DNA of 64,000 bases from Siphonobacter aquaeclarae (GTDB lineage Bacteria > Bacteroidota > Bacteroidia > Cytophagales > Spirosomataceae), in the NCBI RefSeq assembly GCF_900103285.1, contig NZ_FNGS01000011.1, positions 1 to 64,000 on the forward strand. Reading direction: 5' to 3'. The notes beneath the pieces were generated by a model, which ran no database searches, had not been told where the DNA came from, and saw nothing but the letters and a program-made list of their open reading frames with translations. The position numbers and the translations under genes were made by a program. This document shows positions 44,540 through 52,356 of this stretch, one piece after another; positions within the stretch are counted from its first letter, which is position 1; each line of letters opens with the position of its first letter.

Positions 44540-45178
44540 TCAGCCCTCGCCTTTTGCCGAATTATCCTTCCGGAAGTGATTGAGGATCAAATCAATAGTA
44601 TCTTTGAAACCGAGTTTTTTGAGAATGTTCTGCCGGTGCGTTTTCACGGTTTTCGGGCTGATTTCCAGTTGCTCTGCAATCTGGGGGCCGGTATATTTCT
44701 GAACGAGGAGATCGTACACGTTCCGCTCCCGGCTGGTGAGATCATGTATGGGGAAGGATTCTTCCGTCATTGCTTCTACTGCCTTATGACTCAGGTGCCG
44801 GCCGCCCGCTACCACCAGCCAGAAAACACGCTCCAACTCCACGATGTCGTCGTCCTTGCAGACATAGCCGTTGACGCCGTGTTCAAACGCCGCCCGGATT
44901 GACTGCGGGTTGGCATCCATCGACACGACCATGATTTTTACCGAAGGATGGTGCTCCCGGACCCAGCGGATGAGCGACAATCCGCCTGCCATGGAAGGCA
45001 TTTTGAGGTCCGTCATCAGGATATCCACACGGTGCTGGGCGATGACCTGTTTGACCTGCTCCACGTGCGTCGCGGTGGCTACCAGTTCAATCCGCTCCCA
45101 CGTCGAAAGGATGCGGGCCGTTGTTTGTAAAAATAGCTTGTGGTCATCCGCAATGGCCAGGCGTTGGATCTTATTCAT
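44540..45178 (-). CDS. LuxR-type response regulator
   Basis: A two-component regulator of 212 residues. The receiver domain (1-120) has the acid pair at DD (11-12) and the phosphoacceptor D57 in MTDLKMPSMAGG, plus K in GYVCKDDD. A NarL/FixJ-type helix-turn-helix spans about 148-205 (LTSRERNVYDLLVQKYTGPQIAEQLEISPKTVKTH). No histidine kinase is nearby, so its partner must be encoded elsewhere. The -7-like element TAAGTTTG (complement of 45247-45254) lies upstream. Confidence 0.93.
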   Translation of the reverse strand: MNKIQRLAIADDHKLFLQTTARILSTWERIELVATATHVEQVKQVIAQHRVDILMTDLKMPSMAGGLSLIRWVREHHPSVKIMVVSMDANPQSIRAAFEHGVNGYVCKDDDIVELERVFWLVVAGGRHLSHKAVEAMTEESFPIHDLTSRERNVYDLLVQKYTGPQIAEQLEISPKTVKTHRQNILKKLGFKDTIDLILNHFRKDNSAKGEG

Positions 45179-45246
45179 CGAGAGTTAGGTAGCGGCGAAA
45201 AACCGGAATAACAAGGAAATGCACATTCGGAAAACCAAATGCAATG

Positions 45247-45254
45247 CAAACTTA
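45247..45254 (-). promoter_or_regulatory. -7 element upstream of the response regulator
   Basis: TAAGTTTG on the minus strand matches TAnnTTTG, about 70 bases before the start codon; the -33 side is not a clear TTG. Confidence 0.4.
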
Positions 45255-45310
45255 TGATAATGGTATATTGGTCATAACATTTTGCTACTTTCCTTTTCTT
45301 TAAATGTGAT

Positions 45311-45757
45311 ATGCTTCCTGTTGAAATACTCATTCGTCCGGCTACAGAGTCTGACCTGCCCGGGGTACTGAACCTCTACCAAACGGCATTAGAGGACCCC
45401 GTCCTCCTCAGCGACGAAGCCGCGCTGGCTACGTTCCGGAAGATGCAGCAATACCCCGACTATACGCTTTACGTGGCAGAATCAGGGGAGGAGATCGTCG
45501 GTACGTTCGCGTTGCTCATCATGGATAACCTGGGCCATAACGGTGCCAAATCAGGGGTAGTGGAAGATGTAGCCGTCCTGCCCGAGCTCCAGGGAAGAGG
45601 CATCGGGCGGGAAATGATGGCATTCGCGCTGAACGTCTGCCGGCAGAAACACTGCTATAAAATGGCGTTATCGAGCAACCTCCGCAGGACCCGTACGCAT
45701 GCTTTTTACGAGTCGCTCGGGTTCACCCGGCACGGCTTCAGCTTTGTTATGGAATAG
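45311..45757 (+). CDS. GNAT-family N-acetyltransferase
   Basis: A 148-residue acetyl-CoA-dependent acetyltransferase. The acetyl-CoA pyrophosphate loop is VAVLPELQGRGIGREMMAFAL, i.e. Q/RxxGxG/A, and a RTHAFYESLGFTRHGFSF motif near the end fits the family. The substrate is unknown. It is divergent from the response regulator and converges on the desaturase-like gene. Confidence 0.9.
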   Translation: MLPVEILIRPATESDLPGVLNLYQTALEDPVLLSDEAALATFRKMQQYPDYTLYVAESGEEIVGTFALLIMDNLGHNGAKSGVVEDVAVLPELQGRGIGREMMAFALNVCRQKHCYKMALSSNLRRTRTHAFYESLGFTRHGFSFVME

Positions 45758-45767
45758 GCAGGAGTAA

Positions 45768-46685
45768 TCAGTCTGCCCGGCTGTGCAGCACGCCCGCCGA
45801 AACGGATTCCTGTTCCATCTCCTTTCTCAGTTGCGAAGACGTGAGGGTACTGCCATCGTGCGACCAGCCCGGAGGTGCGAACAGGTAGTTGAAGCGGTCT
45901 TTCCAGGATAATCCCGGCCGGCGCAGGTCATGGCCGATTTTCTTCCATTCGTCAAAGGCTACGTCGACAAACCGCTGGCTCGGCAGGGGTTTCGTCAGAC
46001 CAAAACGGGTGGGATCTTCCTCCTTTTCTTCGGCATAGGTACCGAAGAGTTTGTCCCAGATAATCAGGACCTGCCCCATGTTTTTGTCGAGATAGGCAAT
46101 GTTCGACGCATGGTGTACCCGGTGGTGGGAAGGTGTAACGAAGAATTTCTCGAAGACGCCGAGCTTTCCGACCGTCTCCGTATGCAGGAAAAACTGGTAT
46201 GCCTGGTTAACGGCATAGATAAACATGATGTGGATGCCGTCGAACCCCACCATCGCCGCCGGAATGTAAAACAGGTACCGGTACAGCGGCTGGAACATGG
46301 ACGACCGCAGCGCCACCGTGAAGTTGTACAGCTCGGCCGAGTGGTGATTGGAATGAACGGCCCAGAGGATACGGCAGTAATGCTCGGCCCGGTGAAGCCA
46401 GTAGAAACAGAAATCCTGCGCGATAAAGACACCCACCCAGGCAACAACCGGATGTTCCTGCCAGAAACCCCAGAACGGCGAGTGCATGGCAATGCCGTCG
46501 AGGATGAAGAACGTCACCCCTTTCATCAGGATGTCGACTACCATCCCGCCCAATCCGAGAAGCAGGCTGTTTTTTGTCTCCTTGAAATTGTAAAGTCCCA
46601 GCCGCTCCCGGTGAGAAATGTACAATTCGAGCAGAATAAAGAAAATATAGGTCGGTGTTGTGATGAGGGTGAAAATACGTTCCAT
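45768..46685 (-). CDS. Sterol desaturase/fatty acid hydroxylase-family membrane protein
   Basis: A di-iron membrane oxygenase of about 305 residues. The three histidine clusters are visible: WLHRAEH, HSNHHSAE and PSHHRVHHASN. Four or more hydrophobic segments surround them. Members hydroxylate or desaturate sterols, carotenoids or lipids, and in Bacteroidota some act on sphingoid or fatty-acid tails; the substrate here is open. Start: ATG 46685 (MERIFTL) or 46697 (MPPAMERI); the longer frame to 46811 runs back through the terminator of the gene upstream. Confidence 0.87.
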   Translation of the reverse strand: MERIFTLITTPTYIFFILLELYISHRERLGLYNFKETKNSLLLGLGGMVVDILMKGVTFFILDGIAMHSPFWGFWQEHPVVAWVGVFIAQDFCFYWLHRAEHYCRILWAVHSNHHSAELYNFTVALRSSMFQPLYRYLFYIPAAMVGFDGIHIMFIYAVNQAYQFFLHTETVGKLGVFEKFFVTPSHHRVHHASNIAYLDKNMGQVLIIWDKLFGTYAEEKEEDPTRFGLTKPLPSQRFVDVAFDEWKKIGHDLRRPGLSWKDRFNYLFAPPGWSHDGSTLTSSQLRKEMEQESVSAGVLHSRAD

Positions 46686-46724
46686 GGCAGGGGGCATCAA
46701 ATCGGTATTACCCCGCAAAAATGC

Positions 46725-46753
46725 AAAAAAACCTGCCTCGATGGAGGCAGGTT
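46725..46753 (-). terminator. Terminator of the EEP-family gene
   Basis: AACCTGCCTC (46730-46739) pairs with GAGGCAGGTT (46744-46753), GATG loop, with a run of T on the minus strand side. Confidence 0.92.
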
Positions 46754-46770
46754 CCCGAAAGAAAAAGTAG

Positions 46771-47529
46771 TTAGTCGAGTTCGGCGAAGACCGGGCGGTG
46801 GTCTGACGCATACGTTTCGGCGATTACTTCATGTTTTTTCACCTTCCATTTCCCTCCGCGGGTGAGGATGAAATCGATCGTCTTTTTCGGTGTGATTTCC
46901 GGGATAGTGAACGGACAGTCCGTGCAGGTTGACGTAAATCCGGCCTTCAGGATGAGACCGAGCGCTTCGCTGTCCGGGGTATCGTTGAGGTCGCCGGCGA
47001 GAATAACCGGGCGCTTCTCCCCTTTCAACCGGCTGACGATTTCAGCGGCCTGAAGGTTGCGGCTCACCGGTCCGTGTTGCGCATCCAGGTGGGTGCAGGC
47101 CAGCAGGATGCTCTTTTTGCCGGAAGGCTGTACTTCTGCCAGGCCGAGTACGCGGGGTTCTCCGGGAGAAGCCGGATCGAGCGGGAGGGCAATAGTCTGC
47201 GGGTTTTTCAGTTCGTACCGGGAAAGGATCGCGACGCCATACTCCCCGCCGTCGTGGTTGATGGCTTTGAAAAAGGTATGGTGCAGGGATGTCAGCTCGC
47301 CGAGTTTCGCGGCTTCATCTACCGAGCCGGAGCGCCGGGTGTTGACATCTACTTCCTGCAGAAACACGATATCCGCTCCCGATTTCCGGATCACTGACGC
47401 GATTGCTTCCAGATCTATCACCCCGGCTTTCGAAGGCGGGTTCGCGTGGTGAATGTTGTAACACAGGATCTTTTGGGCAGAGAGGTCGCGGCAAAAGAAA
47501 AGAGCCGCCAGCAGGAGGAATTTTTTCAT
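46771..47529 (-). CDS. Exported endonuclease/exonuclease/phosphatase-family protein
   Basis: A 252-residue protein with a signal peptide (MKKFLLLAALFFCRDLSAQ). The EEP fold motifs are present: LCYNIHHANPP, ADIVFLQEVDVNTRRSG (metal-binding Glu), LACTHLDAQHGPVSRNLQ, VILAGDLNDTPDSE and the terminal SDHRPVFAELD with the catalytic His. Family members are DNases, phosphodiesterases or sphingomyelinases; export suggests action outside the cytoplasm. Single-gene unit with its own promoter and terminator. Confidence 0.9.
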   Translation of the reverse strand: MKKFLLLAALFFCRDLSAQKILCYNIHHANPPSKAGVIDLEAIASVIRKSGADIVFLQEVDVNTRRSGSVDEAAKLGELTSLHHTFFKAINHDGGEYGVAILSRYELKNPQTIALPLDPASPGEPRVLGLAEVQPSGKKSILLACTHLDAQHGPVSRNLQAAEIVSRLKGEKRPVILAGDLNDTPDSEALGLILKAGFTSTCTDCPFTIPEITPKKTIDFILTRGGKWKVKKHEVIAETYASDHRPVFAELD

Positions 47530-47611
47530 TCTGGGTAATCAGGTTTCAGCCTTTACGTGGAGTATTCCGGGTTGAGAAGAGCAATCGGGCCGTACAATAC
47601 TCCTTCGCCAG

Positions 47612-47641
47612 CAAAAGTACCGACCGGACGCTCTGTCTCAA
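47612..47641 (-). promoter_or_regulatory. Promoter of the EEP-family gene
   Basis: On the minus strand, TTG (47641-47639), a 19-base spacer and TACTTTTG (47619-47612). Confidence 0.75.
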
Positions 47642-47676
47642 CCTGGAATGCTCAAGTCTTAACAGAATGGTAATGG

Positions 47677-47978
47677 GCAGAGGGCATGGGGCGGGGCGTC
47701 GCAGAGACGTAGCTCTCCCCCCGGTGGTTGAGCTACGTCGAAACCTCCGGCAGCCGCCCCTTTTTCATTCCTGAACATGTCTGCCACGCTGGTTTCGACG
47801 GGGCTCAACCACCGGCTATTGCGCAGAGGGCAGGGAGCAGAGGGCATGGGGCGGGGCGTCGCAGAGACGTAGCTCTCCCCCGGTGGTTGAGCTACGTCGA
47901 AACCTCCGGCAGCCGCCCCTTTTTCATTCCTGAACATGTCCGCCACGCTGGTTTCGACGGGGCTCAACCACCGGCTAT
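47677..47978. repeat. Two direct copies of a 143-bp REP/BIME-like element
   Basis: Copy 1 is 47677-47819 and copy 2 is 47837-47978. They differ by one C in a C run and one T/C change. Each copy holds inverted arms GGTGGTTGAGCTACGTCG and its near-complement CGACGGGGCTCAACCACC, about 46 bases apart, with the G-rich word GGGCATGGGGCGGGGCG at one end. A related single arm occurs at 59967-59992. Confidence 0.93.
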
Positions 47979-47988
47979 CTCCCCAAAT

Positions 47989-48032
47989 CCTAAACCCCAG
48001 ACTGAAAACCCCAAACTGAAAACTGAAAACCC
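47989..48032. repeat. Short array of AAACTGAAAACC words
   Basis: CAGACTGAAAACCCC, AAACTGAAAACTGAAAACCC and similar words, the same vocabulary as the inverted repeats at 31153, 50567 and 56094, here without a clear opposite arm. Confidence 0.65.
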
Positions 48033-48040
48033 AATCCCCC

Positions 48041-48547
48041 CTACTCTCCCAGCCCAAACGCCTTCCTCACTTCCTCATAATTGCGGAAGTCGACGTTGAT
48101 GCGGCCGTTGGTCAGCACACTTGCCGGAATAATCACCACACGGGTAGAGGCAAACGTCTCCGAACCACTCCCTGCAACCCGGGTAACGTACAGCAGCGGC
48201 GTGCTGGTGGCGGTCGCCTGTACATAGGTGCGGTACTCTTTCGAGCCGCCGGCGGTGGTACCCGGAAGCGAGTACCAGTAGCCGTTTCCGGGGTTGACGT
48301 AGGTAAAGAACGCCGACCCGCTCAGTTGCGCCTGCGTAACCCCTGTCAGGCTGTAGTTGATTTCTGATCCCGAATGGGTCTTGGAGCCGAAGGTAATCTG
48401 GATGACGTTGGCGTTTCCGGCAGGACCGGCAGGGCCTTGCGGACCCGCAGGACCGGCAGGGCCCGCAGGTCCTGTTTCACCGTCTTTGCTGCAGGCGGTT
48501 TGGAACAACGGGAGAAGTACGAGCAGATAAACACAGAGGCGTTTCAT
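48041..48547 (-). CDS. Lipoprotein with collagen-like Gly-X-Y segment
   Basis: A 168-residue protein. MKRLCVYLLVLLPLFQTAC is a lipoprotein signal (Cys19). Right after it come eight or more Gly-X-Y triplets, mostly GPA, forming a short collagen-like stretch at about residues 25-45. The rest is a beta-rich, Ser/Thr/Tyr-rich domain without recognised motifs. Such proteins are known from Bacteroidota surfaces as possible trimeric stalks, but function is not established. ATG 48547 begins the signal peptide. Confidence 0.85.
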   Translation of the reverse strand: MKRLCVYLLVLLPLFQTACSKDGETGPAGPAGPAGPQGPAGPAGNANVIQITFGSKTHSGSEINYSLTGVTQAQLSGSAFFTYVNPGNGYWYSLPGTTAGGSKEYRTYVQATATSTPLLYVTRVAGSGSETFASTRVVIIPASVLTNGRINVDFRNYEEVRKAFGLGE

Positions 48548-48702
48548 ATGAAAAGGTAGTTGAAGGTTGATTGATGGGACAAAATTGCCTTCACTTTCCT
48601 TCTCCCGAAATCCCCAATATTCACGACAACCGGATACGAAAAATGCGGAGGTATTCCCCCGCATTTTTCGTATACCGTCACTTTTTCAAGTTCAAATAAG
48701 CA

Positions 48703-50547
48703 TCAGCGGTCTGACAGGCAGACTACTTTCCCATCCATCGTTGTCACCACTACCCGTCCTTTACCCATCGGGGTAATGCCGCTTACAAGGGCGTTGGAGA
48801 CCTTGTGCTGCCAGCGGGTTTCGCCGGTTTTCCGGTCAATGGCCGATACCAGACCGGAATTGGAGGGCACGAATACCAGACCGTCCTGCTCCACGATCGC
48901 CGTCGGGCAAATTTCATAAGGCAACTGCAGCTTTGTTTTCCAGGTCAGTTCCATGTCCGGTGCGGTGACAGATATGCCGTAAACTTTTCCTTCCATCGTC
49001 TTGACGTACACGAGCGAACTATCCGCCGACAGCCCCATCGATTCACGGACGCGTACGTCGGGTACCTGTTTTCGCCAGATGACGTTTCCGGAGGTGGCGT
49101 CGAGGGCCGTCATGTACCGGTCCGGGGCAACCAGGAAAATTCTTCCGTTTGCGCCCACCGGGAAGCAGGCCGCCGGAGAGTACATCCGGTTGGCCGCGCC
49201 GCTGCTCCATTTCCAGGAAAGCGTACCTGTCTGCAGGTTGAGGGCATAGAATTCATTGCCCCAGGCACCGAAGCAGATATTTCCGCGGTAAATCAGCGGG
49301 CGGGTTACGACGAAACCCTTTACTTCTCCGAAATCCCACAGAAGCTTTCCGGAAGCCAGATCGAAGGCACGAAAATGTCCGTCCGAACCGCCAACATATA
49401 CCCGGTCCTGCTCAATCACCGGACTACCGACCGCGGCGCGGCCGGTTTCAAACTTCCAGACCAGCTTACCGTTTTTCCGGCTGACACAATAGATGAACCG
49501 GTCGCTGGAGGCGATGACGACGTATTTTTTCGACGCGGCCGGGGTGGCATATACCTTTCCGGCGGTCTGAAACGCCCATATTTTCTTTCCTTTAGCAGAC
49601 AGTGCGTAGAGTACACCGTTTGTATTGGAACAGAAAATGCGGTCGCCCGAGACGTCCGTTCCGGAACCGATATCGCTGTTATCCTGATACGTCCAGACTT
49701 CCTTCACATTGGCAAAACGCTGGTTCACCGCATAAGACGGCCGGAAAAACTTCGTCGTATCCTGTGCAAAATGATGGTTGACGAGTGGTATCGTTGCCCA
49801 GCGCCGGAGGTGGTCGGTAGTAGGTGTTTTTTCCTCGAATACAGCCTCGCCGTTTGCTATCGTCACGATGTTGTATCCGCCGAGAGCGGCTTTGGCCCGG
49901 AGGTTCGACCGGCCCATGATGCCCGGCACATGTTCAAAATCGTATTTCGTATTCGAGTGTCCGTGGCCGCATAGGATCAGTTGTACATTGTATTTTTTGA
50001 CGCGGTCCAGGGCATCAAACCAGTTGTTGAGCGATGAATCCTGCGGATAATGGTTCAGGTAAATCAGCGGCATATTCCGGTCGGGCAGCGCGGCCAGGGT
50101 ACTGTCGAGCCAGACGAGGTGCTCGCGCGGCACCTGCCCCGGCCCCATGCGCATGTTCGGGCCGGAGGCCGTCGCTACGAACGCATATCCACCGTATTGA
50201 AACGAAAACGCTTCACTGCCGAAAAGGCGCTTGAAGGTATTGCTGCCGCTCTCCGACCAGTTGGCGTCGTGGTTACCGGGGATGGCATACCAGGGCTTTT
50301 GCAGGCTGTCGATGATGGATTTGGCCAGTTTCAGCTCCGCGTCGGAGCCGAACTCGGTGATGTCTCCCGTGAGTACGACAAACTTCAGATCCGGGTTGGC
50401 ATTGATGTCTTTGACGGTGTTCCGGAGATCGTCGGCGCCGGTCGCGCCGCCCACGTGGAGGTCGGTTACGAATGCAAACCGGAACGGCTGCTGGGCAAAG
50501 GCCGTCGTCGTCCAGAAAAGGAAGAAAAAACCGAAGAGGTGTTTCAT
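48703..50547 (-). CDS. Exported metallophosphoesterase fused to a PQQ-like beta-propeller
   Basis: A 614-residue protein with signal peptide (MKHLFGFFFLFWTTTAFAQ). The N-terminal half is a calcineurin-type phosphoesterase with its motifs in order: VTDLHVGG, LTGDITEFG, AIPGNHDANW, and CGHGHSNTKYDFEHVPG. The C-terminal part (about 270-614) is a PQQ/PQQ-like propeller built of repeats such as DRVYVGGSDGHFRAFDLASGKLLW and FIYCVSRKNGKLVWKFETG. It lies directly downstream of SusD, so it probably processes or senses the compound taken up by that system. Confidence 0.9.
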   Translation of the reverse strand: MKHLFGFFFLFWTTTAFAQQPFRFAFVTDLHVGGATGADDLRNTVKDINANPDLKFVVLTGDITEFGSDAELKLAKSIIDSLQKPWYAIPGNHDANWSESGSNTFKRLFGSEAFSFQYGGYAFVATASGPNMRMGPGQVPREHLVWLDSTLAALPDRNMPLIYLNHYPQDSSLNNWFDALDRVKKYNVQLILCGHGHSNTKYDFEHVPGIMGRSNLRAKAALGGYNIVTIANGEAVFEEKTPTTDHLRRWATIPLVNHHFAQDTTKFFRPSYAVNQRFANVKEVWTYQDNSDIGSGTDVSGDRIFCSNTNGVLYALSAKGKKIWAFQTAGKVYATPAASKKYVVIASSDRFIYCVSRKNGKLVWKFETGRAAVGSPVIEQDRVYVGGSDGHFRAFDLASGKLLWDFGEVKGFVVTRPLIYRGNICFGAWGNEFYALNLQTGTLSWKWSSGAANRMYSPAACFPVGANGRIFLVAPDRYMTALDATSGNVIWRKQVPDVRVRESMGLSADSSLVYVKTMEGKVYGISVTAPDMELTWKTKLQLPYEICPTAIVEQDGLVFVPSNSGLVSAIDRKTGETRWQHKVSNALVSGITPMGKGRVVVTTMDGKVVCLSDR

Positions 50548-50566
50548 GACAAGCGGATAGCCTTGC

Positions 50567-50649
50567 GGGTTTTCAGTTTACTGTTTTCGGTTTTCAGTTC
50601 TCCACTCCGGAGACAAAACCGAAAACCGAAAACAGTAAACCGAAAACCC
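50567..50649. repeat. 32-bp inverted repeat of the 'AAAACAGTAAACCG' word family, inside the sus-like operon
   Basis: Arms 50567-50598 and 50618-50649 are complementary with two G-T type differences, 19-base loop. Words TTTTCGG, TTTTCAG and GTTTACTG are shared with 31153-31242. It lies between two co-directional genes, susD-like and the phosphoesterase. Confidence 0.9.
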
Positions 50650-50663
50650 AGCAAAGCCGTTTT

Positions 50664-52349
50664 CTATTGCCAGCCCGGATTCTGCTTCAACTCGAAGCCG
50701 GCGGCTTGATAAAGTGTAATCTGATCGAGGGGCAGCGGTGAGAGGTAGACTTTCGGGTCGACAAACAACCGCTGCGATTCGGGTTTCGGAGCCGGAATGA
50801 TGTACCCTTCCGTGGTACCTTCGATAATGGCGTCGGTATTGGGGTAGTCGGCTTTTTTGATCCAGGCGCCGCGGTTGATGGTGAAATTCACCTGGGTGTC
50901 GGAGTAGTTCAGTTTCTTCCAGCGGATGAGGTCATCCCAGCGGAAACCTTCCATCATCAGCTCGATGCGGCGCTCGCGGCGGATTTCCCAGATCAGGGAC
51001 GGCACGGAGGCATCGCGGGCCGGGTCGTCATAGGCAACGCCTGCCACCGCCGGCTGTCCGCCTACCACCTGCAGATCAGGCAGTTGAATACCCGGGCGCT
51101 GGCGGAGCTTGTTGATCGACTTGTCCAGATCTGCCTGCGTCAGCGTACCAAGTTCGGCACAGGCTTCGGCGTAGTTCACCAGTACTTCGCCGTATCGGAT
51201 CACCGGGGCATCGGTCTGGTTAAGCGAACCGCTGCCTTCAGGAAGTTCCTTCGTTTCCTCGTTCAGAAACTTCAGCGTGGCATAGCCGCTGGTCGAGAAG
51301 TTGGAGGCATACTTGCTGATGCGCAGCTCGCTGACGACAGTCTGAGTCAGGCGCGGATCGCGGTCGGCGATGACATTGGCAATGCCCTTATCTCCTTTGT
51401 ACAGCTTCGAAACACCGATCGGCAGGCCGTCCTTGCAGAGGTAGGATTCGATGGCATTCCGTGAGACGCCTGTTTGCGGCTCCTTGTTGTTGTAGCTGTT
51501 CAGGCTGTGCGTCAGCATACCGGTTTCATACTTCCGGTATAGGATCATTTCTTTGGAAGACGCCAGGCTCAGGGAGTTGAACATCGAACGGTAGTTATCC
51601 GTCGCCGCATACCGGGCCGACGTAATGACCTCATTGGCAGCCCATTTGGCCGCTTCGAGGTACTTCGTGGAGCGGGCCTGGTCCTGCGTCTGGTACTTCT
51701 GATAGGTACCTTCGTAAAGCATGATCCGGGACATGAACGCCTGAACGACGCTTTTGTTGACGGTAAGGCCTTTTTCGCCGTCGTCCGCCCGTACATTGGC
51801 GGCGGCATACTGCAAATCGGCCAGTACGCTGTCCATGACCATCGCCCGCGGATCACGCGGCTTGTACATTTCCTTCACGTCGCCTTCAGCCAGCGCTTCG
51901 CTGTACCAGGGCACATCGCCGAACTGCTTCACGAGGCCGTGGTATTCCAGTGCGCGGAAGAACCGGGCTACGCCTATCCAGTGGCGGGTGGCCTCGGCCT
52001 CCATCGGTACGCGCTGAATCCGGTTGCGGAACAGGTTGGCCTTCCGTATCCAGGCGAACGACCAGCCGCCGCCGCTGGCGGGTACATTTTTGGTAAACTG
52101 CGGCGGAGCAGACGGCGCGAAGTCGTCGTTCAGGCTTTGTCCGGAGAAGTACCTGCCCCAGGTAAAGCCGGAACCGTATCCATCAAAATAATTGGTATAG
52201 AAGCCCCAGGCAAAAGTCCGGACGTTCTTCTCGCTGTTCCAATAGGTATCATCCGACAGCGCATCCTGCGGCGGTCGGGTAAGAAAGTCCTCCTTGCAGC
52301 CGAGCATCAGCAGCAACGAAGCGGAGAGGATATAGGTGAATTTTTTCAT
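50664..52349 (-). CDS. SusD/RagB-family nutrient-binding lipoprotein
   Basis: The outer-membrane lipoprotein lid that works with the SusC-type channel. Signal MKKFTYILSASLLLMLGC with Cys18. The mature start CKEDFLTRPPQDALSDDTYWN is the usual SusD opening. TPR-like helical regions follow; SRIMLYEGTY and NYAEACAELG with LRQRPGIQLPDL are typical of the N- and C-terminal SusD halves, as is IRRERRIELMMEGFRWDDLIRWKKL near the end. Its start lies 8 bp after the susC-like stop. Ligand unknown. Confidence 0.95.
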   Translation of the reverse strand: MKKFTYILSASLLLMLGCKEDFLTRPPQDALSDDTYWNSEKNVRTFAWGFYTNYFDGYGSGFTWGRYFSGQSLNDDFAPSAPPQFTKNVPASGGGWSFAWIRKANLFRNRIQRVPMEAEATRHWIGVARFFRALEYHGLVKQFGDVPWYSEALAEGDVKEMYKPRDPRAMVMDSVLADLQYAAANVRADDGEKGLTVNKSVVQAFMSRIMLYEGTYQKYQTQDQARSTKYLEAAKWAANEVITSARYAATDNYRSMFNSLSLASSKEMILYRKYETGMLTHSLNSYNNKEPQTGVSRNAIESYLCKDGLPIGVSKLYKGDKGIANVIADRDPRLTQTVVSELRISKYASNFSTSGYATLKFLNEETKELPEGSGSLNQTDAPVIRYGEVLVNYAEACAELGTLTQADLDKSINKLRQRPGIQLPDLQVVGGQPAVAGVAYDDPARDASVPSLIWEIRRERRIELMMEGFRWDDLIRWKKLNYSDTQVNFTINRGAWIKKADYPNTDAIIEGTTEGYIIPAPKPESQRLFVDPKVYLSPLPLDQITLYQAAGFELKQNPGWQ

Positions 52350-52356
52350 GACCGAA

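Larger units (their letters stand above)
47530..48040. other. Gene-free region filled with dispersed repeats
   Basis: About 510 bp without a supported gene. It holds the EEP promoter (47612-47641), two direct copies of a 143-bp element (47677-47978) and a short array of AAACTGAAAACC-type words (about 47989-48032). The small open frames across it are by-products of the repeats. Confidence 0.7.

Noticed and set aside
47659-48099. Open frames of 123-132 codons across the tandem repeat
   Set aside because: They consist of translated repeat units (the same peptide twice) and start or end inside REP-like arms.
48805-49974. 389-codon plus-strand frame inside the phosphoesterase-PQQ gene
   Set aside because: Antisense shadow; the minus-strand frame has all metal-binding motifs and the propeller repeats.
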